Below, piece after piece: positions 9,110 through 18,413 of a stretch of DNA of 64,000 bases (the stretch's first letter is position 1; every line of letters begins with the position of its first letter). Location of the stretch: the NCBI GenBank assembly GCA_910588435.1, contig CAJUPL010000001.1, positions 1 to 64,000 of the forward strand, written 5' to 3'. This DNA is from an uncultured Eggerthellaceae bacterium (GTDB lineage: Bacteria; Actinomycetota; Coriobacteriia; Coriobacteriales; Eggerthellaceae). The translations under genes and the position numbers were made by a program. The notes beneath the pieces are model-generated. The model saw nothing but the letters and a program-made list of their open reading frames with translations, was not told the origin of the DNA and made no database searches.

Positions 9110-9934
9110 TTGAAGCTCACGAAGGTTTTGGCAGCAGGCTTTTCCATGGCATTGGTCCTGGGGCTTGCAGGATGCGGTTCAAGCTCTGAGGGCAGCTCTT
9201 CTGAGGAGTCAAGCCAGCAAGAGCTGCAGCAGTATGAAGGTCTGACAGATGAGGCAAGCGTGGCGAAGGCCCGTGAGCTGATGGAAAGCCTCTTCGCCCA
9301 AGAGGCAAGCAAGAACTACACTGTTGCCAGCAATGTGACCACCATCACCGAGGTGAATGGTGAAGAGGGCAGCAACACCAAGAGCACACTGACCATGTTG
9401 GATCTCACTGGGGATCAGGTTCGCGGATTCATCAGCTCAGCATCTGAGCCTGCTGATGGAACAGAGGCCAACTACTACATCAATGGCAAGGAAGGCGTCC
9501 TAGAGACCAAAGACGAGAAGGTCTCCATCGAATTCGAGGATTCCTACCTTGAGTCTTTGAGCTCACAGGCTGCCAATGATGATGCTCGCGTCTACTATGA
9601 TTGTGCTGAGAGCATCTCGTATTTCGAGAAGGATGGCACTGAGGTGGTGCAGCTGCAGGTGAACCCCGAGCAGCTCATGGCATCAGGCATCCTCCCGGAT
9701 TTCACGCAGATAGATTCATGCGTGGCAGAGTACACCTTCAATGAGGATGGCACCTTGAGCGTGTTCCTGAACACCATCAAGGGCACCCTTGCTGGGGATG
9801 ACGGGACCAGCCAGCAGGTGACCATGGAGACGAAGACCATCTTCACTGATTATGGGACCACTGAGGTTCCTGAGCTTCCCTCTGTTGATGAAGAGGGTGG
9901 CGAAGAGGGCTCATCTGAGGAGAGCAACAACTAG
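9110..9934 (+). CDS. Secreted lipoprotein of unknown function
   Basis: 274 residues with a lipoprotein signal peptide: short basic start, hydrophobic core and lipobox LAGC (Cys22), followed by a Ser/Glu-rich linker. The rest is predicted extracellular and beta-rich, with a Glu/Gly/Ser-rich tail. No enzymatic motif was recognised. It superficially resembles LppX/LolA-fold lipoproteins of actinobacteria, but I cannot confirm this. The TTG start at 9110 is supported by AGGAG about 5 nt upstream and by the signal peptide. The gene is monocistronic, flanked by a good promoter and a terminator. Confidence 0.75.
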   Translation: MKLTKVLAAGFSMALVLGLAGCGSSSEGSSSEESSQQELQQYEGLTDEASVAKARELMESLFAQEASKNYTVASNVTTITEVNGEEGSNTKSTLTMLDLTGDQVRGFISSASEPADGTEANYYINGKEGVLETKDEKVSIEFEDSYLESLSSQAANDDARVYYDCAESISYFEKDGTEVVQLQVNPEQLMASGILPDFTQIDSCVAEYTFNEDGTLSVFLNTIKGTLAGDDGTSQQVTMETKTIFTDYGTTEVPELPSVDEEGGEEGSSEESNN

Positions 9935-9956
9935 CTCTTCATCCAAGCGCTATGAG

Positions 9957-9987
9957 GAAGGGGTTTGCTTCGGCAGGCCCCTTCTTT
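9957..9987 (+). terminator. Intrinsic terminator after the lipoprotein gene
   Basis: 12-bp stem (9957-9968 with 9973-9984, two G-U pairs) capped by a UUCG tetraloop and followed by TTT. It can also serve the convergent lipid kinase gene. Confidence 0.85.
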
Positions 9988-9991
9988 GCTG

Positions 9992-10918
9992 TCAGCGAGA
10001 CTGTGGATAGAGGAATCTCACTGCATCGTGCTCTATCCCAACCTCATAATGGGTTGAGTGGACTGCCTCTCCGTCTACTTGCGTGGGTGGCATCTCTTTG
10101 AAATCGATGACCAGATGCTCAGCCTTGAACAGCTCCATCTCATGCATGCCAACATGATGGCCTGTCTTCGCCTTCAGGAAACCGATCACAGCCTTTGCTC
10201 GAGTCACTGGCGGATGGGAGATGCAGATATCTAGAAGCCCGTCATCGAGCTTCGCTTCTGGGCATATGCAGAAGCCGCCTCCATAGTAGGGTCCGTTCTG
10301 AACTGCGAACGTGATGGACTCCCCGCACACAGGATGCCTTCCGTCAATGACCAGCTCATACTCATACGATCTGAAGCTGTCCTTCAGCTGATGGTACGCG
10401 CTCTCAGCATAGAGCGCCGTTCCCTTTCGCCCTGAGGTCTTGCGCCTCTCAACCGTGTCAAGCGCTATCGCTGCATCAAGCCCAAAGGAGAGGGTCTCTG
10501 TGAACCATGAGCCGTTCACGCTGCCTATGTCAGTTGCCTTCGGGATGCTTGAGCATAGCGCCTTGCATGCCCTGTGGACGCCGCTTGGCATGCCCAATGC
10601 CTTGGCGAAGTCATTCCCAGATCCTGTTGGGATCACACCCACGCAAGGACGCTCCTCTTTGGGGATGGACATGATCCCGTTCACCGCTTCATGGATCACG
10701 CCGTCTCCGCCGAGTATGATCACGGAAGAGTATCCTGCAGCTCCTGCCGCTATCTCGGTTGCGTGATGGGCATCCTTCGTGAGCAATACATCCAGCGTGG
10801 AATCATTCATGCGCGTGTAGAGCTCCTCCACAGCCTCTTCAGCCAGATGCGCACCCTTTCCGTTCTGGGATGCTGGGTTGGCTATCAACAGGATGTCTTG
10901 AAGATGATCGGGCATCAT
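9992..10918 (-). CDS. Diacylglycerol/lipid kinase family protein
   Basis: DAGK/YegS/LCB5-type lipid kinase, which phosphorylates diacylglycerol or a related lipid with ATP. Motifs: NPASQNGKG near residue 14, GGDG at 70-73 followed by IHEAVNG, PTGSGNDFAKALGMP (nucleotide binding), and VDGEA near the C-terminus. The start is placed at the ATG at 10918 (or 10915) because AAGGAAAGG lies 4-7 nt upstream; longer versions lack a ribosome site. It is transcribed divergently from the ABC ATPase gene, sharing a roughly 100-bp intergenic region. Confidence 0.85.
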   Translation of the reverse strand: MMPDHLQDILLIANPASQNGKGAHLAEEAVEELYTRMNDSTLDVLLTKDAHHATEIAAGAAGYSSVIILGGDGVIHEAVNGIMSIPKEERPCVGVIPTGSGNDFAKALGMPSGVHRACKALCSSIPKATDIGSVNGSWFTETLSFGLDAAIALDTVERRKTSGRKGTALYAESAYHQLKDSFRSYEYELVIDGRHPVCGESITFAVQNGPYYGGGFCICPEAKLDDGLLDICISHPPVTRAKAVIGFLKAKTGHHVGMHEMELFKAEHLVIDFKEMPPTQVDGEAVHSTHYEVGIEHDAVRFLYPQSR

Positions 10919-11021
10919 GGAACCTTTCCTTGCGTATTGCCGATACATTATCATTAGGTGAAGACCACGCATCTTTCATGCGTCTGCGCGAATACAAAAC
11001 GTTGCTGGAGGTACCCAGAAG

Positions 11022-11723
11022 ATGGCTTTCGTTGAGTTCGATGACGTCTCCAAGATCTACCAGATGGGCGAGGTCAAGGTGGAAGCAGTTCACGGGATGA
11101 CCTTCCAGATCGAAGCTGGCGAGTTCTGCGTGGTGGTGGGGCCATCGGGTGCCGGGAAGACCACTGTGCTGAACATGCTGGGTGGAATGGACAGCGCAAC
11201 CAGTGGGGTCATCTCCCTGGACGGCGAGCGCATAAGCTCATACGATGCCAAGCAGCTGACCATGTACAGGAGATATGACATCGGCTTCGTGTTCCAGTTC
11301 TACAATCTGGTGCAGAATCTGACAGCGCGTGAGAACGTGGAGCTTGCAAGCCAGATCTGCAAGGATCCGCTTGATGTTGATGCGGTTCTTGACAGCGTTG
11401 GACTGGCGCACAGAAAGGACAGCTTCCCGGGGCAGCTGTCAGGCGGTGAGCAGCAGCGCGTGGCCATAGCCAGAGCGCTTGCGAAGAACCCGAAGCTCCT
11501 CCTTTGCGATGAGCCTACGGGCGCCCTTGACTTCAACACAGGAAAGCACATCCTGATGCTGTTGCAGCGCATGTGCACTGAATACGGGAAGACAATCATC
11601 ATGGTCACTCACAACACTGACTTCTGCGCCATAGCAGACAGGGTGATCCACGTTCGCGAAGGCAGCGTGGCGCAAGTGGATCTGAATAGTGCACCAGCAT
11701 CTGCTGAGACGCTCAGCTGGTAG
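11022..11723 (+). CDS. ABC transporter ATP-binding protein (MacB/LolD type)
   Basis: ATPase of an ABC system with FtsX-like permease. Walker [10 protein letters not shown] (40-48), Q-loop in [10 protein letters not shown], signature LSGGEQQR, Walker [13 protein letters not shown] and switch His in VTHN. The GALD and FYNLV features are typical of the MacB/LolD subfamily. Good ribosome site (TGGAGG). The next gene encodes the matching permease 16 bp downstream. The substrate is unknown; family members export peptides or lipoproteins or transmit mechanical work across the membrane. Confidence 0.9.
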   Translation: MAFVEFDDVSKIYQMGEVKVEAVHGMTFQIEAGEFCVVVGPSGAGKTTVLNMLGGMDSATSGVISLDGERISSYDAKQLTMYRRYDIGFVFQFYNLVQNLTARENVELASQICKDPLDVDAVLDSVGLAHRKDSFPGQLSGGEQQRVAIARALAKNPKLLLCDEPTGALDFNTGKHILMLLQRMCTEYGKTIIMVTHNTDFCAIADRVIHVREGSVAQVDLNSAPASAETLSW

Positions 11724-11739
11724 GCGCATCCCGCATCTC

Positions 11740-14700
11740 ATGAGAAGCGCATTCAGCATACAGATCCTCCGCTCCATCAAGGGCTCCCTCGGGCGCTTCT
11801 TGGCCATCATGGGGATAGTAGCCTTGGGCTGCGGGTTCTATGCGGGCCTCAGGATGACCGCGCCTGACATGGACATGGCGGCGGATGAGTACTATGACCA
11901 GACCAACCTCATGGACATCCGCGTTGTGTCCACCATGGGGCTCACTGACGATGACATCAAGACTATTGCACAGGTAGATGGCGTGGAGAAGGTGTCCGGG
12001 GAGATGGAGACGGACGCAATGGTCACGCTCAACGATGAGCAGTATGCCGTTCGCATCCAATCCGTGCCGAATCCCTTCCCGCTAGGGCCTCAGTCTCCAG
12101 AGGTCTCTTCTGGACTTGCTCTGCCCATCAACTCATTGGTGCTGACCGAAGGACGGCTTCCGGAATCACCAGATGAGTGCGTGATATCTGCTGACAACGT
12201 GATGGCGCAGCCTGTGCAGCTAGGGGATGCTGTCCAGATAGATGAGGGCGTCCAAGACCTGGATGACGTCTTGTCCGTGCGCGAGCTCAAGGTGGTAGGG
12301 CTGGCGCATTCGCCGCTCTACGTATCCACTACCGCTATGGGTTCCACAACGCTAGGCTCTGGCACCATAGATCAATTCATGTACGTGGATCCAGATGCAT
12401 TCGCCGAAGGCTTCCCATACACAGAAGCCTTCATCACCGTCTCAGGTGCAGACAAGCTCACAAGCGGAAGCCATGAGTATCAAGCGCGTGTGGATGAGGT
12501 GGTGAAGGAGCTCCATGGCATAGCGGACGAGCGTGAGGAAGCACGCCTAGCCCAGCTGAAGTCAGAAGCGCAAGAGGAGCTTGATGAGAAGAGCTCTGAG
12601 TTCGAACGGGAGCGCGCTCAGGCGGAGGATCAGCTGGCAAGCGCAAGACGTGAGCTGGACGATGCCGCAGCTGAGATAGAGATCAGCCGCATTCAGATCG
12701 AACGAGGTCGCGCAGAGCACGCCTCAGGAGCGAGTGCGCTTGCGGCAGAGGAGGCATCAGCGCAAAGCCAGCTTGCGTCAGCCGAGGCGCAGATAGAAGA
12801 GGAGAGCGCGAAGCTCGATGAGGCCAAGGCACAGCTTGATGCGTCCGGCGCGCAGCTTGATGCTGGATGGGCTCAAGCTGCAGCAGCAGGCATCACGAAG
12901 GATAATGCTAGCGCTGCCCTAGAAGCGCTGAAGGCGCAGATGGGAGCGTTGGACCCCTCTTCACCTCAATACGCTTCTCTTGCGGCGCAAGCGTCGATGA
13001 TAGAGCAGCTGATATCGGGGCAAGCTGCATATGATGCTGGCATGGCCAGCTATGAGGGCGGCCTTCAGCAGCTCACCCTTGCAAGGGAAGAGCTCGAGGC
13101 CGGAAGGCAAGAGATGTCTTCGCGCATATCGGACGCCAAGTTGCAGCTCTCAAGCGCGCTCTCGCAGCTCAAGGACGGTGAAGCTAAGCTGGCATCAGGA
13201 GAGGCTGAATACGATAGCGGTCTTGCAGAATACGAGCAGCGTCGCGCTGAGGCCGATGAGGGGTTCGCTGAGGCTGAGTCTGAGATAGCAGACGCGCAAG
13301 CGAAGATAGATGATATATCCATGCCTGAGTGGCTGGTCATGGATCGCACGAAGATCCCAGGCGCGGTAAGCTTCGGATCCGACGCTGACAGGATAGACTC
13401 CATCGCATCGTTCTTCCCGTTCATCTTCTTCCTTGTGGCCGCATTGGTGGCGCTCACCACCATGACCCGCATGGTGGAAGAGGAGCGCCAGCTGATAGGA
13501 ACATTCAAGGCGCTTGGCTACTCAAGGGCGCGCATCACCTCAAAGTACCTGGTCTATGCAGCCGCGGCCTCGCTCACTGGTGCAGTGCTTGGGATCGTCA
13601 TATTGTCATTGGTGCTGCCGCCCATCATCATGGACGCATACGCCATCATCTACAGCGTTCCGCACACGGCCATCATGCCGTTGAGCCTCCCCATAGCGCT
13701 CAGCGCTGCTGCCTTGGGCGTTGGGGTGACGCTGATAGCAACGTGGGCTGCTGCGGCCAGCACGCTTCGTGAGACCCCGTCCCAGCTGATGATGCCGAAG
13801 GCCCCGAAAGAGGGGAAGCGCATCCTGCTGGAGCGCGTTCGCTTCATATGGAAGCATCTGTCCTTCTCATGGAAGGTCACGTTCCGTAACATCTTCCGGT
13901 ACAAGAAGCGCCTGATCATGACCGTGATCGGCATAGCTGGATGCACGGCGCTGCTGCTGACGGGGCTCGGATTGTATGACTCTGTGAATGACATCATCGA
14001 CAAGCAGTTCGGGCAAACGGTGCTCTACAATGTTCGCGTGGCATCTGAGGACGGCTTCACAGATGAGGCGCGAGGTGATCTGGAGGCGCTAACGGAGGAG
14101 GATGCGTTCGCGCACGTGGATACCATTATGGCATCCGGGCCTGATAAGTCAGACGTCTCCGTTGAGGTGATCACACCAGAAGACACAGACGGATTCGAAC
14201 AGCTCTGGGTCATGCGCGAGCGGATAGGGCGCAAGGCGCTAGAGCTTGGGCCGGATGGCGTCATCGTGACGGAGAAGCTTGCGAACCTGCTGGGGGTCAG
14301 CGTTGGAGATGACCTCACGCTAGCCGAGCAGGATCTCATGGGCAACGCCACCACTGACGTTCATGGGCTTCGCGTGACGGGCATCATGGAGAACTACGTT
14401 GCCAACTATGTGTTCTTGGGCGATGAGATATTCACGGACGCGTTCGGAGTGGAACCTGTGCCGCAGACCATGTTCGCGAAGGTAGGGGATGAGGGGGATG
14501 CCCACCAGCGCTTCCGTGAAGAGGCAACCCAGATAGAGGGCGTCAAGACGGTGACGTTCAACAATGAGACCATCGATGCCTACCGAAAGATGCTCTCTAG
14601 CGTGAACATGATCGTGGTCGTCCTTGTGGTGGCTGCTGCAGCGCTTGCCTTCATCGTGCTTTACAACCTGACCAACATCAACATAACCGAGCGTCAGCGG

Positions 14701-15003
14701 GAGATAGCAACGCTCAAGGTGCTTGGCTTCACAGCGCATGAGGTTGATATGTACATCTACAGGGAGACAATCTTGCTCACAGTGCTAGGTGCGCTGTTCG
14801 GGCTTGTGTTGGGGGTTGTGCTAGAGGGCTTCGTGATAGTCACCGCTGAGGTTGACTATGTGATGTTCGGACGTGATATACACCTGTTGAGCTTCGTCAT
14901 AGCGTTCGCAGTGACGATGCTCTTCGCCGCATTGGTGATGCTGTTCATGCGCAAGAAGCTATCCAGCATAGATATGATCTCCAGCCTGAAGAGCGTGGAG
15001 TAG
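11740..15003 (+). CDS. ABC transporter permease, FtsX/MacB type, with long coiled coil
   Basis: Large permease (1087 residues from the ATG at 11740). Order: N-terminal transmembrane helix, first MacB-like extracytoplasmic domain to about residue 250, a long Ala/Glu/Ser-rich coiled coil (about 265-520), the first FtsX domain (three helices, about 545-670), a second extracytoplasmic domain (about 720-940) and the second FtsX domain (about 945-1075). The coiled coil has repeats such as AQLDASGAQLDAG. It is partner of the preceding ATPase. The ribosome site is weak, suggesting coupling. Related Gram-positive systems are often annotated as putative ABC permeases with no defined substrate. Confidence 0.85.
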   Translation: MRSAFSIQILRSIKGSLGRFLAIMGIVALGCGFYAGLRMTAPDMDMAADEYYDQTNLMDIRVVSTMGLTDDDIKTIAQVDGVEKVSGEMETDAMVTLNDEQYAVRIQSVPNPFPLGPQSPEVSSGLALPINSLVLTEGRLPESPDECVISADNVMAQPVQLGDAVQIDEGVQDLDDVLSVRELKVVGLAHSPLYVSTTAMGSTTLGSGTIDQFMYVDPDAFAEGFPYTEAFITVSGADKLTSGSHEYQARVDEVVKELHGIADEREEARLAQLKSEAQEELDEKSSEFERERAQAEDQLASARRELDDAAAEIEISRIQIERGRAEHASGASALAAEEASAQSQLASAEAQIEEESAKLDEAKAQLDASGAQLDAGWAQAAAAGITKDNASAALEALKAQMGALDPSSPQYASLAAQASMIEQLISGQAAYDAGMASYEGGLQQLTLAREELEAGRQEMSSRISDAKLQLSSALSQLKDGEAKLASGEAEYDSGLAEYEQRRAEADEGFAEAESEIADAQAKIDDISMPEWLVMDRTKIPGAVSFGSDADRIDSIASFFPFIFFLVAALVALTTMTRMVEEERQLIGTFKALGYSRARITSKYLVYAAAASLTGAVLGIVILSLVLPPIIMDAYAIIYSVPHTAIMPLSLPIALSAAALGVGVTLIATWAAAASTLRETPSQLMMPKAPKEGKRILLERVRFIWKHLSFSWKVTFRNIFRYKKRLIMTVIGIAGCTALLLTGLGLYDSVNDIIDKQFGQTVLYNVRVASEDGFTDEARGDLEALTEEDAFAHVDTIMASGPDKSDVSVEVITPEDTDGFEQLWVMRERIGRKALELGPDGVIVTEKLANLLGVSVGDDLTLAEQDLMGNATTDVHGLRVTGIMENYVANYVFLGDEIFTDAFGVEPVPQTMFAKVGDEGDAHQRFREEATQIEGVKTVTFNNETIDAYRKMLSSVNMIVVVLVVAAAALAFIVLYNLTNINITERQREIATLKVLGFTAHEVDMYIYRETILLTVLGALFGLVLGVVLEGFVIVTAEVDYVMFGRDIHLLSFVIAFAVTMLFAALVMLFMRKKLSSIDMISSLKSVE

Positions 15004-15038
15004 GCAACTATCTAGGCAAGAGGGCTCCGTTGGCTTCG

Positions 15039-16106
15039 CTATGCTTCAAGCAGCATGGCGCCAGAGGTGAGGCCGCCGCCGAAGCCTACCAGCAAGACCT
15101 TGTCACCTGGGTTGACGCGGCCTGCATCATAAGCATCGGTCAGTGCCATCAGCACGCTGGAGGCACTGGTGTTGCCAACGCTTCCGATGGAGACCTGGAA
15201 GCGCTCCATGGGGACTTTAAGCTTCTTCGCCGCGAAGCGGATGATGCGCTCATTGGCCTGATGGGGGATGATGACATCCACATCCTCTAGTGAGATGCCA
15301 CCTCTCTTGCAGGCTTCTTCAGCAGCTTCTGCCATCGCTGATGAAGCCCACTTGAAGACTTGCTGGCCCTCCATTCCGATGGATCCGCAGGTTGAGCGCT
15401 CAGGGTCAAGATGAGAAGCGTTCGGTCCTTGCCACATGATGGAGCTTCCCGTCTCCACTTGCGCATCCCCAAAGGGGAAGGTGCTCAAGTCATAATGCTG
15501 ATCGCAAGAGAGCAGCATATCCAGGTCATCTGTGTTCTTGAGGAAGCTGCTGAGGATGCCCTTCGCCTTCTCATCCCACTCAAGGACCACAGCGCCTGCA
15601 CCATCTCCGAAGAGCACGCAGGATGCCCTATCCGTCCAATCTATGATGCGTGAGAGCCTCTCAACGCCAACGATCACCGCATGGCGAATGGGGTTCTTCT
15701 GCTCAGATGAGCCTTGCGCCATGGAAGACTCCATCATGGAAGTTGCAACCTCCAGGCCATAGATGCAGCCGGTGCAGGCGGCATTCAGATCGAAAGCCAC
15801 AGCATTCGAAAGCCCGGCACGAGCGCGTATCAGGCATGCTTGGGAGGGGATGATGGTGTCTGGCGTGATGGTCATGCAGACGAGCAGATCCACTTCCTCA
15901 TGCTGGATGCCAGCGTTCGCAAGGGCCTTGGTGATAGCCGCGGACGCCATGTCCGTGCAGGTCTCACCCACGGCGATGTGCCTCTCATGGATCCCAGTCC
16001 GCTTGACGATCCACTCATCGCTCGTATCCACGATGCGAGACATATCGTCATTGGTGACGGTCAGATCTGGAAGCTCTTTTGCGCAGCCGGCTATCCTACA
16101 ACCCAT
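15039..16106 (-). CDS. fabH: 3-oxoacyl-ACP synthase III (KAS III)
   Basis: Initiates fatty-acid synthesis by condensing an acyl-CoA primer with malonyl-ACP. Catalytic triad visible: Cys111 (NAACTGC), His in PHQAN, and Asn in GNTSAS. 355 residues, a little longer than E. coli FabH (317); extra residues sit after the active-site helix (around GSSEQKNP). AAAGGGA precedes the ATG. It is divergent from acpP and the rest of the fab cluster, sharing a 110-bp promoter region, so co-regulation is likely. Confidence 0.93.
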   Translation of the reverse strand: MGCRIAGCAKELPDLTVTNDDMSRIVDTSDEWIVKRTGIHERHIAVGETCTDMASAAITKALANAGIQHEEVDLLVCMTITPDTIIPSQACLIRARAGLSNAVAFDLNAACTGCIYGLEVATSMMESSMAQGSSEQKNPIRHAVIVGVERLSRIIDWTDRASCVLFGDGAGAVVLEWDEKAKGILSSFLKNTDDLDMLLSCDQHYDLSTFPFGDAQVETGSSIMWQGPNASHLDPERSTCGSIGMEGQQVFKWASSAMAEAAEEACKRGGISLEDVDVIIPHQANERIIRFAAKKLKVPMERFQVSIGSVGNTSASSVLMALTDAYDAGRVNPGDKVLLVGFGGGLTSGAMLLEA

Positions 16107-16167
16107 GATCAGTCCCTTTCGGTAAATGTGAGAGTCAAGGTTACCTTATCTTGCCTTCTGTTTCATT

Positions 16168-16173
16168 TACAAT
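16168..16173 (+). promoter_or_regulatory. Candidate -10 element of the acpP-fab operon
   Basis: TACAAT 44 bp before the acpP start in the fabH-acpP divergent region. No good -35 at standard spacing, so an activator or weak promoter is possible. Confidence 0.35.
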
Positions 16174-16216
16174 GCAGTCTGCAATCTTTCGAACAACGCA
16201 TGGAAGGATCTTCAAC

Positions 16217-16438
16217 ATGGCAACCATTGACATCGTACGCGAGGTGCTCGTAGACAACCTGGATCTGAACCCTGATGACATCACGGCTGAGGCCACCATG
16301 GATTCTCTGGGGATAGACTCTCTGGACATGGCTGAGCTCATCTGCGACATCGAGGAGAAGTGCGACATCGACTTCGGTGAGCCGGAGGGTATCACCACCA
16401 TCGGTGGCATCGTGGAGCACATCGACTCTCTGAAATAG
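16217..16438 (+). CDS. acpP: Acyl carrier protein
   Basis: Small acidic carrier (73 residues) holding growing acyl chains. The phosphopantetheine site is Ser35 in GIDSLDMAEL. The ATG at 16217 with GGAAGG 10 nt upstream gives the standard length. It is first in the plus-strand fab cluster and is followed by fabK after 13 bp. Confidence 0.95.
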   Translation: MATIDIVREVLVDNLDLNPDDITAEATMDSLGIDSLDMAELICDIEEKCDIDFGEPEGITTIGGIVEHIDSLK

Positions 16439-16451
16439 GCAAGGCTCTTTG

Positions 16452-17423
16452 ATGAGGACTAGGATCACAGAGCTATTCGGCATCAAGGCCCCCATCATCC
16501 AGGGGGCTATGGCGCGCATAGCAGATGCAAGCCTTGCGGCTGCTGTGAGCGAAGCCGGCGGCCTTGGCATCATCGCTTGCGGAGGAGCCAGGCTTGAATG
16601 GATAGAGGAGCAGATCCGCAAGGCCAGGTCTTTGACCTCGGCACCCATAGGTGCGAACGTGATGCTCATGGATCCGCAGGCAGCGGATGTGGCGAAGCTC
16701 CTCACTGATCTCAAGGTCGAGGTCATCACCACAGGTGCTGGCAGCCCTGTTGACTACCTTCCCATGTGGAAGGAAGCCGGCATCAAGGTCATGCCTGTGG
16801 TGGCTACTACGGCTCAGGCCAAGCGCATGGAGCGCGTCGGCTGTGACGCCGTTGTGGCGGAAGGCACCGAATCAGGCGGCCATGTGGGTGAGCTCACTAC
16901 CATGGCGCTCCTGCCATCAGTGCGCGACGCCGTATCCATCCCAGTGGTGGCTGCAGGCGGCATCGCGGATGGCCGCGGCATGGTGGCGGCGTTCGCATTG
17001 GGCGCTGAGGGCATCCAGATGGGCACTAGGTTCCTCACTGTGGAGGAATGCACCGTGTGCGATCCGTGGAAGGAGAAGGTGCTCTCCGCGAAGGACTCTG
17101 ACACCATAGTCACGGGCAGGGGCACTGGGCATCCCGTTCGCGGGCTGAAGAACAAGTTCGCTAGGGAGTGCCGCAAGCGTGAGCTTGAGTGCTCGAACCC
17201 AGAGGATCTTGAGGGGATGTACTCAGGTTCCCTCTCACGCGCTGTTGCGGGTGACATGGAGAACGGTTCCATCCTGGCCGGTCAGATCTCAGCTGTGATC
17301 TCTGAGCGCGGAACGGCTGCTTCTGTCATAGATTCCATCATGGAAGAGGCGGAGGCCCTGAGCGGGCTTGACCTTCAGCAGATGGCTGACCTGAACGCTG
17401 AGAGCGGGCGTGTGACAAGATGA
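16452..17423 (+). CDS. fabK: Enoyl-ACP reductase II (FabK type, FMN dependent)
   Basis: FMN-dependent TIM-barrel enzyme of the 2-nitropropane dioxygenase/FabK family; in this setting it should reduce trans-2-enoyl-ACP. Motifs: IIQGAMARIAD at the N-terminus, GGLGIIACGG, GSPVDYLP, EGTESGGHVGE (FMN phosphate and active-site region) and VVAAGGIADGRG. 323 residues. Start at ATG 16452; a TTG directly before is alternative. No FabI gene is present here, so FabK is the likely reductase of the pathway. The stop overlaps the fabD start (ATGA). Confidence 0.88.
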   Translation: MRTRITELFGIKAPIIQGAMARIADASLAAAVSEAGGLGIIACGGARLEWIEEQIRKARSLTSAPIGANVMLMDPQAADVAKLLTDLKVEVITTGAGSPVDYLPMWKEAGIKVMPVVATTAQAKRMERVGCDAVVAEGTESGGHVGELTTMALLPSVRDAVSIPVVAAGGIADGRGMVAAFALGAEGIQMGTRFLTVEECTVCDPWKEKVLSAKDSDTIVTGRGTGHPVRGLKNKFARECRKRELECSNPEDLEGMYSGSLSRAVAGDMENGSILAGQISAVISERGTAASVIDSIMEEAEALSGLDLQQMADLNAESGRVTR

Positions 17424-18361
17424 GCATGAGCGGCAAGCTTGCATTCATGTGCTCAGGCCAAGGCTCCCAGAAGGCCGGAATGGGACTAGGGCTAGCTGAT
17501 GTCCCTGAGGTCATGGATGCATACGAGGCTGCCTCAGACGCCTTTGGCGTTGACGTGAAGGCTCTTGTCATGGATGAGTCCGAAGGTGCGCAAGATGCGC
17601 TCAACCAGACGCGCAACGCTCAGGCAGCCATTGCGGCAACATCCATCGGGATCGGGCGCGCGCTGATGGCGCGCGGGATCATGCCTGACTGCCTATTGGG
17701 CTTCTCACTGGGGCAGATCCCGGCTATAGCCTTGTCTGGGATGATCTCTGATGAGGAAGCGTTCAAGCTGATAGACGTCCGCTCCAAGGTGATGGATGAG
17801 GCTGCGTCAGCGCATCCTGGTTGCATGAGCGCATTCTTGAAGGCAACCACAGATGACGTTCGCGCTGTGTGCGATGAAGCCGCCCAGGGGCACACCGTCG
17901 TCCCTGCGAACTTCAATTGCCCAGGGCAGATAGTGATCAGCGGAGACGTTGAAGCTGTCACGCGCGCTGAAGAGGCTTGGAAGGAGCGCGGTGGACGCGC
18001 TTCTCGCCTTGCAACGCAAGGTGCGTTCCACAGTCCACTCATGCAGGATGCGTGCCAGCCATTCGCTGGATACTTGGAAGGCGTTGAGCTCAAGGAGCCA
18101 AGCATCCCTGTCATCTGCAACACGGATGCAAGTCCCTTGGATGCTGCAAGCACAAAGGAGCGCTTGGTGAAGCACCTGACGAACCCTGTGAGATTCCAGG
18201 AGAGCGTCGAGGCGCTTGCGCGCGATGGTGTGACCAACTTCGTGGAGATAGGATACGGAGGCGTGCTCTCCGGGCTGGTGCGAAGGACCTGCAAGGATGC
18301 TGAACGCGCCTGCGTGCAGGACGCTTCCAGTTTGGAAGAGCTGGCGAAAGAGCTGAGCTGA
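17420..18361 (+). CDS. fabD: Malonyl-CoA:ACP transacylase
   Basis: Transfers malonyl from CoA to ACP. The oxyanion segment GQGSQKAGMG, conserved Arg in DVRSKVMDEA, and catalytic His in AFHSPLM are present. The nucleophile elbow reads GFSLGQ rather than the usual GHSLGE: Ser is kept, but the neighbouring His is Phe and Glu is Gln. Otherwise a full-length FabD (313 residues). It overlaps fabK by 4 bp. A 12-bp hairpin separates it from fabG. Confidence 0.9.
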   Translation: MSMSGKLAFMCSGQGSQKAGMGLGLADVPEVMDAYEAASDAFGVDVKALVMDESEGAQDALNQTRNAQAAIAATSIGIGRALMARGIMPDCLLGFSLGQIPAIALSGMISDEEAFKLIDVRSKVMDEAASAHPGCMSAFLKATTDDVRAVCDEAAQGHTVVPANFNCPGQIVISGDVEAVTRAEEAWKERGGRASRLATQGAFHSPLMQDACQPFAGYLEGVELKEPSIPVICNTDASPLDAASTKERLVKHLTNPVRFQESVEALARDGVTNFVEIGYGGVLSGLVRRTCKDAERACVQDASSLEELAKELS

Positions 18362-18363
18362 AA

Positions 18364-18393
18364 GATGGGCTTGCCTCACTTGGCAAGCCCATC
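18364..18393 (+). other. Strong intercistronic hairpin between fabD and fabG
   Basis: Perfect 12-bp stem (18364-18375 with 18382-18393), 6-nt loop. No T-run follows (ATCTTG), so it is more likely a partial terminator, RNA-processing site or mRNA stabiliser than a full stop. A GAGAGG ribosome site for fabG lies directly after. Confidence 0.75.
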
Positions 18394-18413
18394 ATCTTGA
18401 GAGGATAGGCGTT

